DNA from: Siderastrea radians
Taxonomy: Eukaryota; Cnidaria; Anthozoa; Scleractinia; Rhizangiidae
DNA: 64,000 nucleotides
Assembly: GCA_964017195.1 (NCBI GenBank)
Contig: OZ024895.1
Span: 21,771,233-21,835,232 of the forward strand
Direction: 5' to 3'
The notes beneath the pieces are model-generated. The model made no database searches, was not told where the DNA came from, and saw only the letters and a list, made by a program, of their open reading frames with translations. Made by a program: the position numbers and the translations under genes. Below, one piece after another: positions 44,801 to 56,917 of the stretch; position 1 is the stretch's first letter, and each line of letters opens with the position of its first letter.

Positions 44801-45970
44801 GCAAATCGACTCTGTTAAGCTCACCACAATGGCAATATTTACAGAGGGTTTTTTGTTTTTTGGCAACAGAACTGCAAACAGAATGTCGAGAAGATAAAAA
44901 AGAGGCTTTGAAGGCCAGAAGTAAAAATTTTTCGTCACGAAAATCAGCATGGCTTCTAAAATTGTAGGTGTGCGCGGAGGATTGGTTTATCGGTAATGGA
45001 AAACCCCTCAAATTCATGCAGTTTAATCCAAGCTTTTCTATTGGCTGGAAATCAAGAAAAACAGGTTTTTGACGGCACTTTGACGTTTCCTGTCATATGT
45101 GACAATGAAGAGCGAGCTCGATCGTAGAACTTTTTTTTTTCAGAAGCGGAGCTCGTGCTCAAGTGAAATCGAAATTATTTGGGAGAAATTATCATTTAGC
45201 TCTTGAAATTAAATATTCATACTATGCAACTTCAAGCCTGTAGTCCAAATCACTCGAGGCAATGAGTTATTTCACAGATATCCGACAATCATACGCAAAT
45301 AGAATTCGTGTTAAAATCGGACAGAAAAAAAATTTATATACCTCCTACAAGGACCGGCTCAAAATTTCCTTTCCGCCGTAAACCGCGAATTAAAACAAGG
45401 GGGCGATTGCGCTTGCCTCGGTGTTTGAAACAGATGAGTTCCACATTTCCCTAGACCAAAAAAACAAAATTTTTCGCCGCATCAGGGCTAGCAAAGAGCG
45501 CTGAGGCAGCCGATTTCTTCAGTTGCTCAACTTTCCGCGTGGCGGGATAATACTTGCAACATAGCGCGCAACACTCACCGAAGATTCTTGTAGGGAGGCG
45601 ATTATTCTCCGTGCCGAAACTGATAAATTGTACAGGGCTTAGCAAACTAAGCTCTATTAACGTTCAACGAAAGAAATTAAAAATACAACACAATACAAGC
45701 TCTAAACTCATTTGCATGTTGTTTTTGTCCTGAGCGACAGGAGTTAATGAAGCAAGAGAAAAAAAATTTCGCCGTACCTGCATCGGCTTTGCCTATCTTG
45801 AACTCGGTTAGCAACTCAACGTAAATAACTCCGAAGTTGTTCATCGTTCCGAGCACGATAAATTGCGTGGTGAAGGTCGCCATGCAGACAAACCAGCCCC
45901 AACCACCATCGGGAAATGGAACAATCACTTCTGGCTTTTCTTCCATAGGTTTTTTCTTGCAACAAGCCAT
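38825..45970 (-). CDS. SLC16-like (monocarboxylate transporter family) gene 2, four exons
   Basis: Coding exons are 45970-45778, 41527-40944, 40465-40096 and 39465-38825; 1788 bp, 595 aa, intron phases 1, 0, 1. Start ATG 45968-45970 (MACCKKKPMEEK). The SLC16 signature DGGWGWFVCM begins at residue 20. The second motif reads QYFSKRLSLANGITSSGSGVG (TM4-TM5), followed by GRLLFGRMADHPRVNR (TM8 region). About 170 residues of acidic, Ser-rich tail follow TM12. Exon 3 is 370 bp in both SLC16 genes and all three intron positions match, so the genes are old tandem paralogues, although N- and C-termini differ greatly. Intron 2 has a GC donor (CTG|GCAAGT) where gene 1 has CTG|GTAAGA. The substrate is not predictable. 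Intron 1 is long (4.25 kb). Confidence 0.92.
41560..41760. repeat. Low-complexity G-, C- and CA-runs in SLC16 gene 2 intron 1
   Basis: A G-run at 41628-41636, a C-run at 41716-41728 and a short (CA)n at 41734-41745, flanked by CCCAGGGGGAGG and CACCTGGGA. Probably part of a decayed repeat next to the exon 2 acceptor. Confidence 0.5.
41761..45777. other. Remainder of SLC16 gene 2 intron 1
   Basis: About 4 kb of AT-rich intron. Two related blocks occur near 43260-43330 and 43408-43475 (CGTGTTCTTTGCCT, AATTCATGA, ACGACGGAAA-type words), an imperfect direct repeat about 150 bp apart. No exon or complete transposon was recognised. Confidence 0.45.
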
Positions 45971-48611
45971 ATTCCCGAATAAGTTTTTTTCAGCGTTCGA
46001 TGACCTCTAACCGGCGTAGAAATTCTCCGGGCGTTTTTCTGTGCCACGGATGTGCTGACTCGGTTCTCCCTTTCCTGGGGTTTGATGAGATGTTACCTTG
46101 ACCCGGAGATGGAATCGAGTGACAAAATCTCGAACCGAGCACTTCCAAACCGGGTTCTTTATTTAGGTGGATGACGTTTGGGTATCAAGCCGTCATTTCC
46201 CTGGCGCTGATTGGTCAATCCCATATGTCTACCGCAAAGCCCACAACACTGATTACATCCATCTTCTCATCACTGTACGAAACACAAGGGCCATCAGCTG
46301 GCGCAGCGTGACAAAGGTCTCATGTGACTGCTGATTTGCACGACAAAATGTATTCAGTTCTTATTTGCTTTTTAGTCCTTCTTGATCGCAAATTTTCTCC
46401 CAGGAACTTGCAAAACCTTCGCATTCTCGAATTCCTTGGGGCGAGAGGTGTAAAAATAAACACGATATAACTGCGACGATATCAGGTTTTCGTTTCCGGC
46501 ACGTGTAGGGAACATGTCACACCGACCTTTGGCCTCAGGTTTCATTATTTAGCTGAGAGCAGAACCCTTTTGTGGTTAAAAAGCTTTTGTGTTGCAGGAA
46601 TATTGTTTACGATGTATGCAAATGTTCAACGTTATATAATTACAGCGAACGTAACGTTATTGCTGCCCTCTCAATTTCAAATTTGTCGTACTCTGATCCA
46701 AATTTTAACAGTTTTGATCAGCCTTCCTCTGCTGCTTGTTGGGCGGTGAGATAGTTGTTGCAGATTGACGAATCTATCATCACGAGAGCTTTTTGCCCTC
46801 GAGGTTAGGCCCAAATGGCAGAATTCAGGGAAAAGCCGGCTTGTTACATGCATCCGAGATTAATATAAGAAAATCAGCTTTGTTAATTCTCACGCATTGA
46901 AAAAGAACATCTTTGCCGGCTCTTCTGGAAAGATCGTTTCCTTTTGTTTGTGTAGGCAATTCCTTTTTGTTTGGCATGTAAATATATCTCGGGTCAGTTA
47001 GCTCTCGTAGCTGCTTTCAAAACTAATTGTGTTCGTCAAGTTACAAATTTTGAAACTGAGCTGATCAGATTTGAATTTCGTCAGCTGCATTTTTATGCGA
47101 GTATTCTGGTAATCGACTTTGTAAAAACAGACACTTGAACTTTGCCATCCTTTAGTGCAAGATAGATAACGTGATTGTTAGAGGAAGCAGAGTGTAAAAT
47201 AAAACGGGAAATACGAACATATTGTCAAAACAACCCTAAGTACAGTGCAGACCACTGAATCTCCTATGACAAATGTTATTGTAGGGGGCTAAGTAAAGAA
47301 CATGACCATTCCAAAACTTGTTCGCAGAATTCAAAGAAAAAGAACAAAACGATCGTTCGATCGTTCGATGGATGTTTTACCAATGATGCTCAGCGAAAAC
47401 GAGTCTTGTGATCGCTGTGTGACACTGATCATCGAGATTTTTATCTCCGCCCAACCCGCCCACGCGTAGTGTTCTACTTGTTGAGCCTGGATTTCGAGTA
47501 CACTAGTACAGTTCTCGATAAAGCGTAGAAATGTACGAGAAGTTCGAAGTACTATGGTGGATTTTTAAACCGTAAAACACGCTGGGAACGCTGTAAGCTT
47601 GGCCGATCGGTTATGCCCTCAGGCCCCGGCGTTTTTAATTGCTAAAATAATCTATTGATTATGCGGTTTGGCTTCAAATGTTATCTCTTGCTGTTGGTCT
47701 ATATTTTGTGCTCTCTTTGAAAGCCAGAGCTTTTCAGTTTGTACAATTTGCACTCTTCATCACAGTCTCTTGGGGGATCTCGCTTGTCTGTCAAAAGTGC
47801 GTTTGCTCGTCAGGGCTGGGGAAAAAAGTTTCGGGCTGAGGGGAGGGGGGAGGGGGCGAGATTAGCCTTTCCTCAAGGTATTTTGATTGCCAACGTTTCT
47901 TTGGTTAGTGGACTGAACGTTCATTACAACTTTGAAATTGTTATTTCTTATGTAGTTAAACCTCGCTTTGCCTTAATTCCCTCGAAGCTCGTCTGATTAC
48001 GTTCGTCTGCCCCTTGAGAACATAACGTCATGGTACCGCCCTAGACTCACGCTGTGAGAACGATTAGTACACGGCAGTTTCAAGAACAGTAAAAAATAGA
48101 TGAGTTTCTTTGGGGAGGCGAATCCCTTAGCAAGTATGGCTCTGGTTTTTTAGTTGGTCTGGTCTGAAATAGGGTATATAGGTTTTCAGCATTTTTCATT
48201 TAAAAACAGGTTGTCTTGCGTACTTGTTTCAATAGGCAAGACTTTTGCCATTTTGGCCTGTGAAAAGGGAAGGATCTTAGGGAAAAATCGAACGTGTTCT
48301 CTCATCGCACTTCGAACAATCTCCCCTTTCGGCGCCTGCCGTTTTATAAAGCGCCTACTGTTACCGTTGAAAAATGACGGTTTCTCCATGGTGCCTTTTA
48401 TTGTTCAAAAATTGCGTTTTTAAGTTTACACTTTGGAACTACATCACTCTATATATTGGTGATTTCACTTTGCTCGTGTGCACATGCCTTGGCACGTGAG
48501 CGAAACAAACAGTGCTTTTTTACTCAACCAGTATTTCGAAATATGTGAACACGATCACAGTGTGATCTTGGGGCCATAGGGAACCTTTGCTCATAGTCGC
48601 CTGGTAAGAGT
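45971..48611. other. Upstream region of SLC16 gene 2, no gene seen
   Basis: Minus-strand 5' flank. The first 200 bases should hold the 5' UTR and promoter (an AAATAAAG-like word lies on the minus strand near 46156-46163). The rest is AT-rich with no supportable exon; a G-rich patch lies at 47835-47858. Confidence 0.4.
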
Positions 48612-49222
48612 CGAGTGATAACAACAATAGCTTTATTTGCATGACTATAGGTTAATACAGTATTGCAAAAGCATACAACTCAACAAAAAGAACTTATAAT
48701 GTAATAATTATATAAGGAGATAAGAATTAAGTTACATCAGTCTGAATTGATAATAAATTATTGCGTAAATTTAAGCATGATAGAATGAATCTCAGCAATT
48801 GAATGTTTACAAAATAATTATCAGAATTCATTAATTCTTTTGTAGCTTCCAATGTAGACAATCGTTTTACATATGGTAGGTGATACTCTACTGAGTTTCC
48901 AGTAAAACCTGTCTCTAAAAATTGAGTATTTAGGACAGTGAAAAAGTAAGTGAATTTCATCCTCAATTTGATAGGATCCGCAAGTAGGGCAAAGTCTATT
49001 AACTCTCGGGATTTGACTATATCTGCCAGTTTCAATCATTAGTTTGTGATTACCTATTCGGAATTTCACTAATTCTTTCCTTTCATTTAACTTGCTTGTA
49101 AATTCTAGATAACAAGAAGGTGTGTACTCATTTTTAAAAGTGTTATAAAATTCTAGTTTATTTAAGTGTTGAATAGAATGTTGCCAGTGTAGGATATATT
49201 TGTGTTGCATTAGGCTTATCAC
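48612..49222 (-). mobile_element. 5'-truncated non-LTR retrotransposon (LINE) 3' end
   Basis: The minus-strand translation gives the C-terminal region found after the RT domain of non-LTR elements: ELVKFRIGNHKLMIETGRYS, then a Cys/His cluster CPTCGS...IEDEIHLLFHCPKY. It continues in another frame after 48820 (MNSDNYFVNIQLLRFILSCL). The 3' end has AATAAAGC and a TTGTTGTTAT tail. No RT core lies upstream, so the copy is 5'-truncated and frameshifted. Confidence 0.75.
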
Positions 49223-50200
49223 TAGTGTTTGTTCTTAGATTTATTTAAGACATTGGGGTCAAAATCAGGCAAATTATAGGGAACCCTCTCAGAGTGAACT
49301 CTGAGAGTCAGCTCATATTGGGGTGTATTGGACTAAGAAGACTTCGCTTAGCTCCTTACCCCTTCTTTGCGTACTCTTTCAACACAAATGTGGTGGAGGT
49401 TAAAATTTTGCTTTTTGCAGGAATTTTGGCTCGTAGAAGGAGAACGAGTTTAGAGTAAATTCGGCAGGCACTTTGCTCGTGATCCTTCTCGCACTTCGCG
49501 CCCGAATTCTCTGATTCAGGCACGGATGCAGGCATGGTGTCTAAAGCGTGTTAATTCAAGAACTGAAGTGGAAGCTTTCATCGTTACATTTTACCGCATT
49601 CATGATTGGAAATTTTGTATTTAGTTTCGTGCGGAAAGCCTTGGCACGTGAGGAAAAGCTGTGTCGAGGCCAATACGCACGACCACAGCGTGAGCTTCAT
49701 GCGGGTGGTTCTACTGGATAGCGAGACGGTGGTCATAGCAGTCAACTCGGACAGAGTAAGGCAAAGTCTACATTCATAAACTTGACGTTGTTGTATCAGG
49801 AGCCTATGGCCTCATGCTCCTAGTATGGTGCAATGTACTACTAAGTTCAGCCACTGTCCTTTTCCTGAAACTTCAAAACATTTTATTCGTGTTGTAGAGA
49901 GGCGTATGAATACCGGTAATTGGCAGGGTATGCATAGTTCACTGCTAACAGTTCAACCCCTATCTCTTCTTTCAAGTTCCTTTCCATGTGCACAGTGGCT
50001 AGAAAATAGCTTAACCAAGTGTGGATCACTGATTATATCTTTCCACCACCAGATGCTTGCTTTTGGCCGCATGTAAAAGAAGAAAAATCGGCCTTGTAAC
50101 TGAACTATTTCGTGAGAGGTAAAAGCTCGCGATCACAGTGTGTGTTTCGCGCGGATGGTTCGCGGTGATGGTCACTATTCCAGACTCGACAGATTCACAA
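49223..50200. other. Non-coding sequence, nothing recognised
   Basis: About 1 kb without exon or RNA gene. Two short words (GCGCGGATGGTTCG near 50149 and ATGCGGATGGTTCG near 50368) recur on either side of the small hairpin and suggest a local degenerate repeat. Confidence 0.4.
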
Positions 50201-50237
50201 TAAACTGTGCCGAACAAGAATTGTTCGGCACAGTTTA
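50201..50237. repeat. Perfect 17-bp hairpin
   Basis: TAAACTGTGCCGAACAA (50201-50217), loop GAA, then the exact reverse complement (50221-50237). No T-run follows. Probably a tiny fold-back remnant. Confidence 0.8.
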
Positions 50238-50421
50238 CTGCTATCCTCAGTCCTTATCCAATTTTGTGTTTTTGCTTACGTTTTCCCCCTCATTACTCAA
50301 AGGTGGTTTGTTTACTTGCAAAGTGGTCCGAAACTGCAGTAATAAACTAGGTCAGAACGTGTGTTTCATGCGGATGGTTCGAGATGGTACCACGCCCAGG
50401 GAGTCAAATCCGACCCCGTGC

Positions 50422-50617
50422 TAGCCGGCGTAGCAAGCGTTTCCGTAGGGCTTTCGGCAGGTTTGAAGCATTTTTCGCTTCTTGAACGCGCGAAAATTGG
50501 GGTGAGCGCAAAAAAGTACGAGAGTGTTGCGCTCGCCACAATTTTCGCGCCGCCAAAAAGCGAAAAATGGCTCGAACGGGCGGAAAAAACCTACGGAAAC
50601 GCTTGCTACGCAGGCTA
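50422..50617. mobile_element. 196-bp MITE with 9-bp target duplication
   Basis: Inverted ends begin TAGCCGGCGTAGCAAGCG (50422) and TAGCCTGCGTAGCAAGCG (reverse complement of the right end, 50617); 28-bp arms with one mismatch. Adjacent direct repeats ACCCCGTGC (50413-50421) and ACTCCGTGC (50618-50626) differ at one base, consistent with a 9-bp MULE-type target duplication. The interior has further pairing (TTTTTCGCTT/AAGCGAAAAA). Confidence 0.85.
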
Positions 50618-50869
50618 ACTCCGTGCATGAATAGAGGCATGTGAAGCCTTCGCTTGGCATAGTTTTTTCACCATTAACTGCAGCCCCTTTCTCTTCTTCC
50701 CGTACTTTTTCAGTTGCCTCCCGTTCCCTTTTAATACCACTTGTTAGTTTACATCTCGGGCGCGCAAAAGGATCCCAGAAGGCGAAACAAATTTTCGTTC
50801 GGTTTACATGCAGAAATGTCGGTCGCAGTGGTTGCTGGAAATTAAATAAGACTGTCAGCCTATAGCAGC

Positions 50870-51080
50870 TGAACGCCCGGCCGCCGTACTAGAATCTTCC
50901 GCGCGAAGGTAGTTTACATGGTGCTAGGATCTTCTTATCTCTCAGCTAGGAAGATCCTAGCGTTAGGGCCAAGTACAGCATTTTGCATGTAAACTGAATA
51001 CAGAAAAACGTATGGCGCTAGGATGATCCGCCTTCTAGGATCTTCCTAGTGCTAGGATCGTCCCTAATTTATCAAACGTA
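50870..51080. repeat. Repeat with CTAGGATCTTCCTAG-like words
   Basis: Related words GTGCTAGGATCTTC (50920), GCTAGGAAGATCCTAG (50946), GGCGCTAGGATGATCC (51014) and CTAGGATCTTCCTAGTGC (51037) occur in both orientations, giving several nested hairpins. Probably a decayed fold-back element. Confidence 0.6.
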
Positions 51081-51887
51081 TTTTCCGCAATTTTTTGACC
51101 CATATGTCTTTTCTATTGTTCTAGGTAAAAGAGGAGTTCCTTGCGTCCAGGAAACACTTACGGGATATTACTGTCATCGGATCACGTTTCATAACTTCTG
51201 GCCAAGACCGCCGGGGTCATGTATACCGATTCGTACCGTGATTTTGGTTCTTGGCAAAACTTCAGAGGATCTTTTCCCATTTCCTTGTAAACAAGATTAA
51301 CTGCCCTCTGCTCTCCGATGAAGAAATGCGTACGTGGTTCCGGTGTTATACACGTGTATTTTGCTGTTTTGCGCCGGCCGGCACGCGGCAAATAGTTCTC
51401 CGGCCGGAACATTTACTGTTAGCGACTGAACGTTTTGGAAAAATATTGTCCAGTAATCGCAGAGAATTTCCGTACTAAGCGTATTCATATCAGAAACAAA
51501 CAAGGTGAAAGTCAAAACGTAGATTGTTTTCCGCAAACGAGGAACACCAGAAAATCTAATTGAATTGCATTTTTCCAACTATTAAAGCTATACCGAGTGG
51601 AGTTTCTAGCTGGCTTTAGGGAGAGTTTTTGGAGACTTGGGGAGTGGTAGACCCTGTCCATATTCCAGTTAAGACATTACTAATTCTGCAATATGTAGTT
51701 CTAGACGTACTATTAGCTATCCAGTTTACTCGTGATCTCCATACCCGGTCCTCTTTATATGTGTCACGGTACTGAAGGTTTGAAAGTTAAAAACGTCTAG
51801 TCAAGATAAAAATGGATGGTTATCAATTCCTTCCTGTTCTCCTGCGTTCTGCACTCCTGCTACCCTTGCTCCAGATCAGGTTTTCTT
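51081..51887. other. Non-coding sequence, nothing recognised
   Basis: About 800 bp between repeats. Short frames on both strands lack domain-like composition. Confidence 0.4.
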
Positions 51888-52005
51888 TCTTTTTCTCAAA
51901 CCAATTTGAGCCGGCGAAGCGGCGACAACGAACTGCATGCGCATCAGCAAGAAAAACGTTTTTTTTTCTCGCTGCTTCGCGGCTCAGTTTGGTTTGAGAA
52001 AAAGA
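51888..52005. mobile_element. 118-bp fold-back element
   Basis: TCTTTTTCTCAAACCAATTT at 51888 pairs with GTTTGGTTTGAGAAAAAGA ending 52005, and GAGCCGGCGAAGCGGCGA pairs imperfectly with CGCTGCTTCGCGGCTC. The loop is about 30 bp. Confidence 0.7.
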
Positions 52006-53388
52006 CAAAAACCTCTGGGACCAGGTCCCCTCGTGCCCTCTCATACAAGACATCTTTTCCTTCAATCTCAGTGATACTGTGAGGAGAAGATAGGTAGCCA
52101 GTAAGAGCTGGTTCTTGGTAGTGGTCACTATTGGGGCCTAAGGCGTCAAGTGGCCTCCAAAGGGGTAACGTTCTACTTTGATTTAACATAGGGTCAGCTT
52201 CATACATTCTGAGGACTCCTTATTCCTCCACCGCCTCTGCGGGTAGGGATGAGTGGGACGTACACTATACCTCAATATCCAGTGGTTTAGGCTATTTGGA
52301 TAGTGTTATTATTTGGGTTGAAGGTTTTAATCGGAAAAGGGAATAAGATTTTGACCATTTTTGCCTGTTTTATTATAGAGCCTTTTGCCTTGAAGAGAGG
52401 TAAATTTGAGGAATCAGGTCTGAAACGCGAGAGTGAAGAGTTAAAAGAGGGGGGACACACACCCCCAGTCAAAATTTTTAAGGTGAATCCCCCGGGATTT
52501 ATCGACTTCATCGATACTCCCCGCCATCTCGAAGCCATCCATCCCGAACCTCTCTCTATCTCGAACAGAAATGCAAGTCCTCTGGGTCCTGGTGTACGAA
52601 ATTTTCTACTAACATCCGAAACATTTTGCCTGTTATCTTGAATGTTCGAAGTAGATGAAACCTACCGAAAATAATACATCCTTGCCCCCCACCCCCCCTC
52701 CCCCTCCCAAAGAGAATACACGGCGAGTGTGTGTGAGTGTTATATACTAGATCCGATCCCGGTTGTGCATGTTATAACGGCTACGCTAGTACCGTAGGAA
52801 TGTTGATTGAAGTGTTTACAATGCGTTTGTTTATTTTTGCGCTGATACAGTGGAGGCGTGATAGCCTCACCTTGTGGGCTGGTTGATGGGGTGACTTTTG
52901 TGACCAATGAAAATCGCCCACATTTTTGTTGTTTTTGTAGTGGATAAATAAGCTGTCCTAGATAAACAAAGCTACGCGATTTTCGCTCTCTAAGTTGACT
53001 TTGTAATGTTAAAGCGATTCCGAGCCATTACGTAACACTTTCACGACCAGATCTGTCTTTTGAGTTAGTTGAAATCCTTTAGTTGAAATTGACTAGTTGA
53101 AATCCTTTAAGTTTGCCCAAAATTTTATGTCTACACAAACGGAATTTAGCAGTTGTAGTAGGGTAGTGTTTGGTGAGTTTTATGCTGCTTGTTACGGTTG
53201 AATCTGTGGGTGAAATCTTATCGTGTGACAATTCAAATGAAAGCTACTGAGCAGTTCTTTCCTTTGGTATCGTTTATTGCGCTGTGCGATGTTCTTGTAA
53301 CCTTTTCGTCTTTGGATAAAGTTCTGAAGTGTGACCATGCCAATGAAGTTTATTAAAAAGCAGCATTTAGGTCGTAGTGCTACGCACT
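52006..53388. other. Non-coding, repeat-rich sequence
   Basis: No exon recognised. A C-rich tract lies at 52685-52708. The word GTGACAATTCAAATGAAAGC at 53224 belongs to the TTAA-MITE interior family. Nothing else can be called. Confidence 0.4.
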
Positions 53389-53795
53389 GGGGGGGGGGGG
53401 GGTACTCCCACGTATGAGCTATCAGGTATGTGCCGCGGAATAGGGTATGTTTCAGCGGGGTTCTCAGTTCTTCTGATGGGGTATCTATTTTGCCCCTTTT
53501 TTGGTATTGTGATCCTGGTGTAATCCTTCAGTAGTTTTTTTAGCTAGAATTGTAGCACGTGAACGCCAAACTAAACTAGGCAGTGCTATGCTTCATGCTA
53601 AAGTTCCCCTGTTATAGAAACGATCTGTTCACACAATTCTTAGTTATCGTTTTTCCCTTGAATAGGGTGTCATTTTCCTGGGTTTGGGCCTTAAACATGG
53701 TATCAATTTTTGGTTTTCATCCTTAACTAGGGTCAGCGTTTAAGAACCTTTACGGCACACACCTATTGTAGACTGACGCGAGTACCCACCCCCCG
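53389..53795. mobile_element. About 400-bp element with G-run/C-run inverted ends
   Basis: A G-run followed by GGTACTCCCACGTATGAG at 53389-53418 is mirrored by GACGCGAGTACCCACCCCCC near 53774-53793. The interior is non-coding (GGGTATGTTTCAGCGGGG, GGGTATCTATTTTGCCCC). Non-autonomous element; family not assigned. Confidence 0.6.
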
Positions 53796-54355
53796 GTTCC
53801 TAAGTCGGGTTCCTAACTTTCTAGTCCCTGGTATCTGTACCTATCTGTGACCATTCAAATGAAATCCATTGAGCGTTATTTTGTTGTAACGGCTTCCGAT
53901 TATTTGCAATATTTGCGTGTTAGGGAAAATCGGTAAATTTGAATTTTTGGGCACATGCCACTCGGACAGGATCGTGTTACTGCCGAATTTCGGTTGCGGG
54001 CGCGGCATCTGCAAAGGCCCATGCATTCCTTGGTGTATATGCAACGTAATCCCAACCGGTCTATAAACACCTTCATGATCTGTTTATGATTTCCGTTTCA
54101 TGCCTAAGCTGAACTCGTGAATGCGATAGCGAAAGTGTACTGTTACAGAAAAGCCTCCAAATTAACCTTTTTACTCCAACGGGTGCAGAAGTTCAAAAAT
54201 ATAAGAAAAAATGATGAAAAACAAGAGACAGCACCACCTGAAAGTTCTTCTCACTAATTTTAATATCCAATGGTCACACTGGGATTTAGCCACCTTGTAC
54301 AGCATAATAAACAGCACTAAGGGAAAGTACTTCTCAGTAGCTTTCATTTCGATGG

Positions 54356-54515
54356 TAGCACAGGCGTAAACGGGGTGGGGGGGGGGGGTGGGGGGAATGA
54401 GAACGCGGGATTAAAATGGGGATCTGGAGGCTAGTCCTTATCCCCAGTCCCTCATTTTTCTCCTGCGTTCTTGCTCCCCTTCCCCTTATCCGTTTACGCC
54501 TGCTACGCAGGCTAT
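54356..54515. mobile_element. Nested MITE inside the TTAA element
   Basis: TAGCACAGGCGTAAACGG near 54356 pairs imperfectly with CCGTTTACGCCTGCTACGCA ending about 54515 (outermost GGCTA partly degraded on the left). A G-run and a CCCC-rich patch lie between. Similar TAGCCTGCGTAGCA ends occur at 50422-50617. Confidence 0.65.
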
Positions 54516-54519
54516 GCAA

Positions 54520-54740
54520 AACCTGATAAATAGTACTGAAGGAAAGGACTGCTCAGTAGCTTTTATTTGAATGGTCACACTTAAGGATTTCATCCACAGA
54601 CTCAAAACTTAGAACCACCTTGTACAGCATAATAAACAGCACCACAGGAACGTACTGCGCAGTAGCTTTCACTTGACTGGTCACACTTTAGGATTTCATT
54701 CACAGACTCAAAAGTTAGAACCACCTTTTACAGCATAATA
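54520..54740. repeat. Two-copy tandem repeat, about 108 bp
   Basis: Each copy contains CTCAGTAGCTTTTATTTGAA-type text, GGTCACACTTNAGGATTTCA, CACAGACTCAAAA and AGAACCACCTTNTACAGCAT. A third, partial copy lies at 54285-54350, before the nested MITE. Confidence 0.75.
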
Positions 54741-55169
54741 AACAGAGAGTTTCACCCTAAAGCGAAAAATGAGAATTTATCCCCGTTATTTACGTTAATT
54801 TTCCTTCCGCGCGTTTTACTGTTTTGCGTTTCTTGAACTCTCCACCAGGTCTGTTCACTGTGCCCCTGACCAGAATGACAGACCCTCTGAGCAGACTATA
54901 CGACTTTCTCATTATCGTTCTATGCTGTATCAAATTTTAACTTTTGGTGAGCTCACTAAAAAGGTGTAAAAAGGTTAATACATAATTAATCTACGAGTTT
55001 TATTTCAAGACGCTCAGAAATACTTTTCTTTGTTCTAAACCAAACTGACCCAGTATTTTTTCCTTCGTTTCGAAAAAGAAAAAGAAATAGGTGTATTTCA
55101 GCCATTTGTTGGGTGGCCGGGTTTGCGGGCGTTTGTTGGCGCCATTGCTCCATTCTCCGGTTGTTTGGC

Positions 55170-55265
55170 TGTCATTTCACTCGTTCGATTGTTGGGTTTG
55201 TTCGTTAGTTCATACATATTATTGTCCGTTCGTTCATTCGCAGCTTTCGTTCGTTCGTTTTGTGG
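55170..55265. repeat. Degenerate (GTTC)n-rich microsatellite
   Basis: Recurring CGTTCG/GTTCATTC words (CACTCGTTCGATTGTT, CCGTTCGTTCATTCGC, TTCGTTCGTTCG). It produces spurious open frames in several phases. Confidence 0.6.
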
Positions 55266-56917
55266 CCATTCATTCGGTCGCGTGGCTTGTGCGTTCATCC
55301 ATTGCCTTCAGCCTCCGGCTTCCCTTCATGTGACTGTTAACCAGTTAACTCATAAATTACAAATCCGATCATTTAATATTAGAAATAGCATACCACAGTG
55401 AAGGACCAGTGTCCTTTACAAATAATTTCAAATATCAAAAAAGATCAAGCCCATAAAAATCTTCGAAACAATACAGAACGCTGGTTACCCCTTTTGTTAA
55501 ATCTCGTTCCCTGAAACAATTTTTTATAGTTATCATCAAAAAGAAACAGAAATAGGATCAAACCGTTTGGTGTATCTATTTCAAACAATGCCACATGCAT
55601 CAGGGAGAATCCACTTCTGGAATTTCTAGGTCGGCCATGTTGTTGGATAGTCCAGTTCGATTCAGCACCAAGACTGCTGGATAAAAAGAGAAAAAGACAC
55701 ATTTATCCAGGGTTAGTGTCATTCTGAGCAAAATATTCACAAATACCAGCAGGAGAGCGCTGAATTTTTTAAATAAAACAATATACAGAGCTATGAATTA
55801 ATAGTTCATCTTCTCATGATCACTGCGGTGAATATTTTACTTCAGAGTGACTTACCTTGTATAAAATGCGTCTTTTGTCTTTGTATCCAGCGGACCGGTG
55901 AACTAGAAAAATTTTCCCCCTGTGAAACTGCTCATAACATTACACTAAGCAATGTACGGGCCTGACACGCTGCCATCGCAATTCGTAAATTACGCACTTA
56001 TGTATTGCTCTTTGAGTCAGCGACAACCGGTAAAACAGCAATAAATGAAACAAACTGCCCGGGGGAGAGGGGTTTTGGAACTCCCAGGTACAAATGACGG
56101 GCTGCTCATCGTACCTTGCAGGGGTTGTCAGTTTTGGGGTACTATTGCGGTAAAAAATGGTACCTCTTTTCTTTGCCAAAGGTGTAAAAGTCAATTCGAA
56201 ACAAGCCCACAAACTTCACGAGTCTGATAGCGATAAAGGGTTTTCTTTTAAAGTTTTTTCAAGCACCCTCCCTGTCGCGTTTATTTGGGAGCTTCGTAAA
56301 AGCGTGGTTTGTTTCATTTCTCAAATTCTAGTTTCAATTTTCGATCACAGCGATACAGCAGTGACCCTGATTGTAAGGGTATCTCACAGCACGTTTCTTC
56401 GAATGTTGCTGTTACAAATTAAATTTCTTTATAGATGTCTCGGAAAATTCTTTCAGCATTATTTTTCTAGTCTGCTTCATACTTTAGCTGATATGCGTGA
56501 GAAATTGCAATGCGAGGATCAACAAAAATGAATTCTTTTTCAACGATTATCTACACCCGCGTCTCCTAAGAAGTGTGCTAATTTAATTGCTAGTATTCCT
56601 TAATTGCTTAATTAATTGCTGAGGAAACCTCAGCTTAAACTTATCAGTCTTAACTGCGTGCTTTCCTGAAGCTTGTAAAACCGTGCGACATGCCTGAGGT
56701 ATAACAAATGCGATTTATTTCCAAGCAAGAGATAATACATGATGTTCTCTTGCTTCCAAGTCGATGTGGTATTTATAGAACAGAATTCGTTCCACTTGGA
56801 ATGGGCCGGGTCACGCCTACCTGTGCAGTTGGAAACCGTCCATGTAAATAACGATATTTATAATTAATTATGGGTATAAGTATTTAAGTTTGTTTACAGT
56901 AATATAAAGTACAGATA
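55266..56917. other. Non-coding sequence, nothing recognised
   Basis: About 1.6 kb, AT-rich. The GC-rich block 56058-56130 (GCCCGGGGGAGAGGGGTT, GGAACTCCCAGGTACAAATG) looks like the end of a dispersed repeat. No exon can be supported. Confidence 0.4.

Larger units (their letters stand above)
54162..54978. mobile_element. 809-bp TTAA-flanked element
   Basis: TTAA at 54162-54165 and 54975-54978 flank CCTTTTTACTCC (54166) and GGTGTAAAAAGG (ending 54974), 12-bp inverted repeats with one mismatch that closely resemble the ends of the MITE at 32839-33044. The interior contains a two-copy tandem repeat and another nested MITE. Confidence 0.8.
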
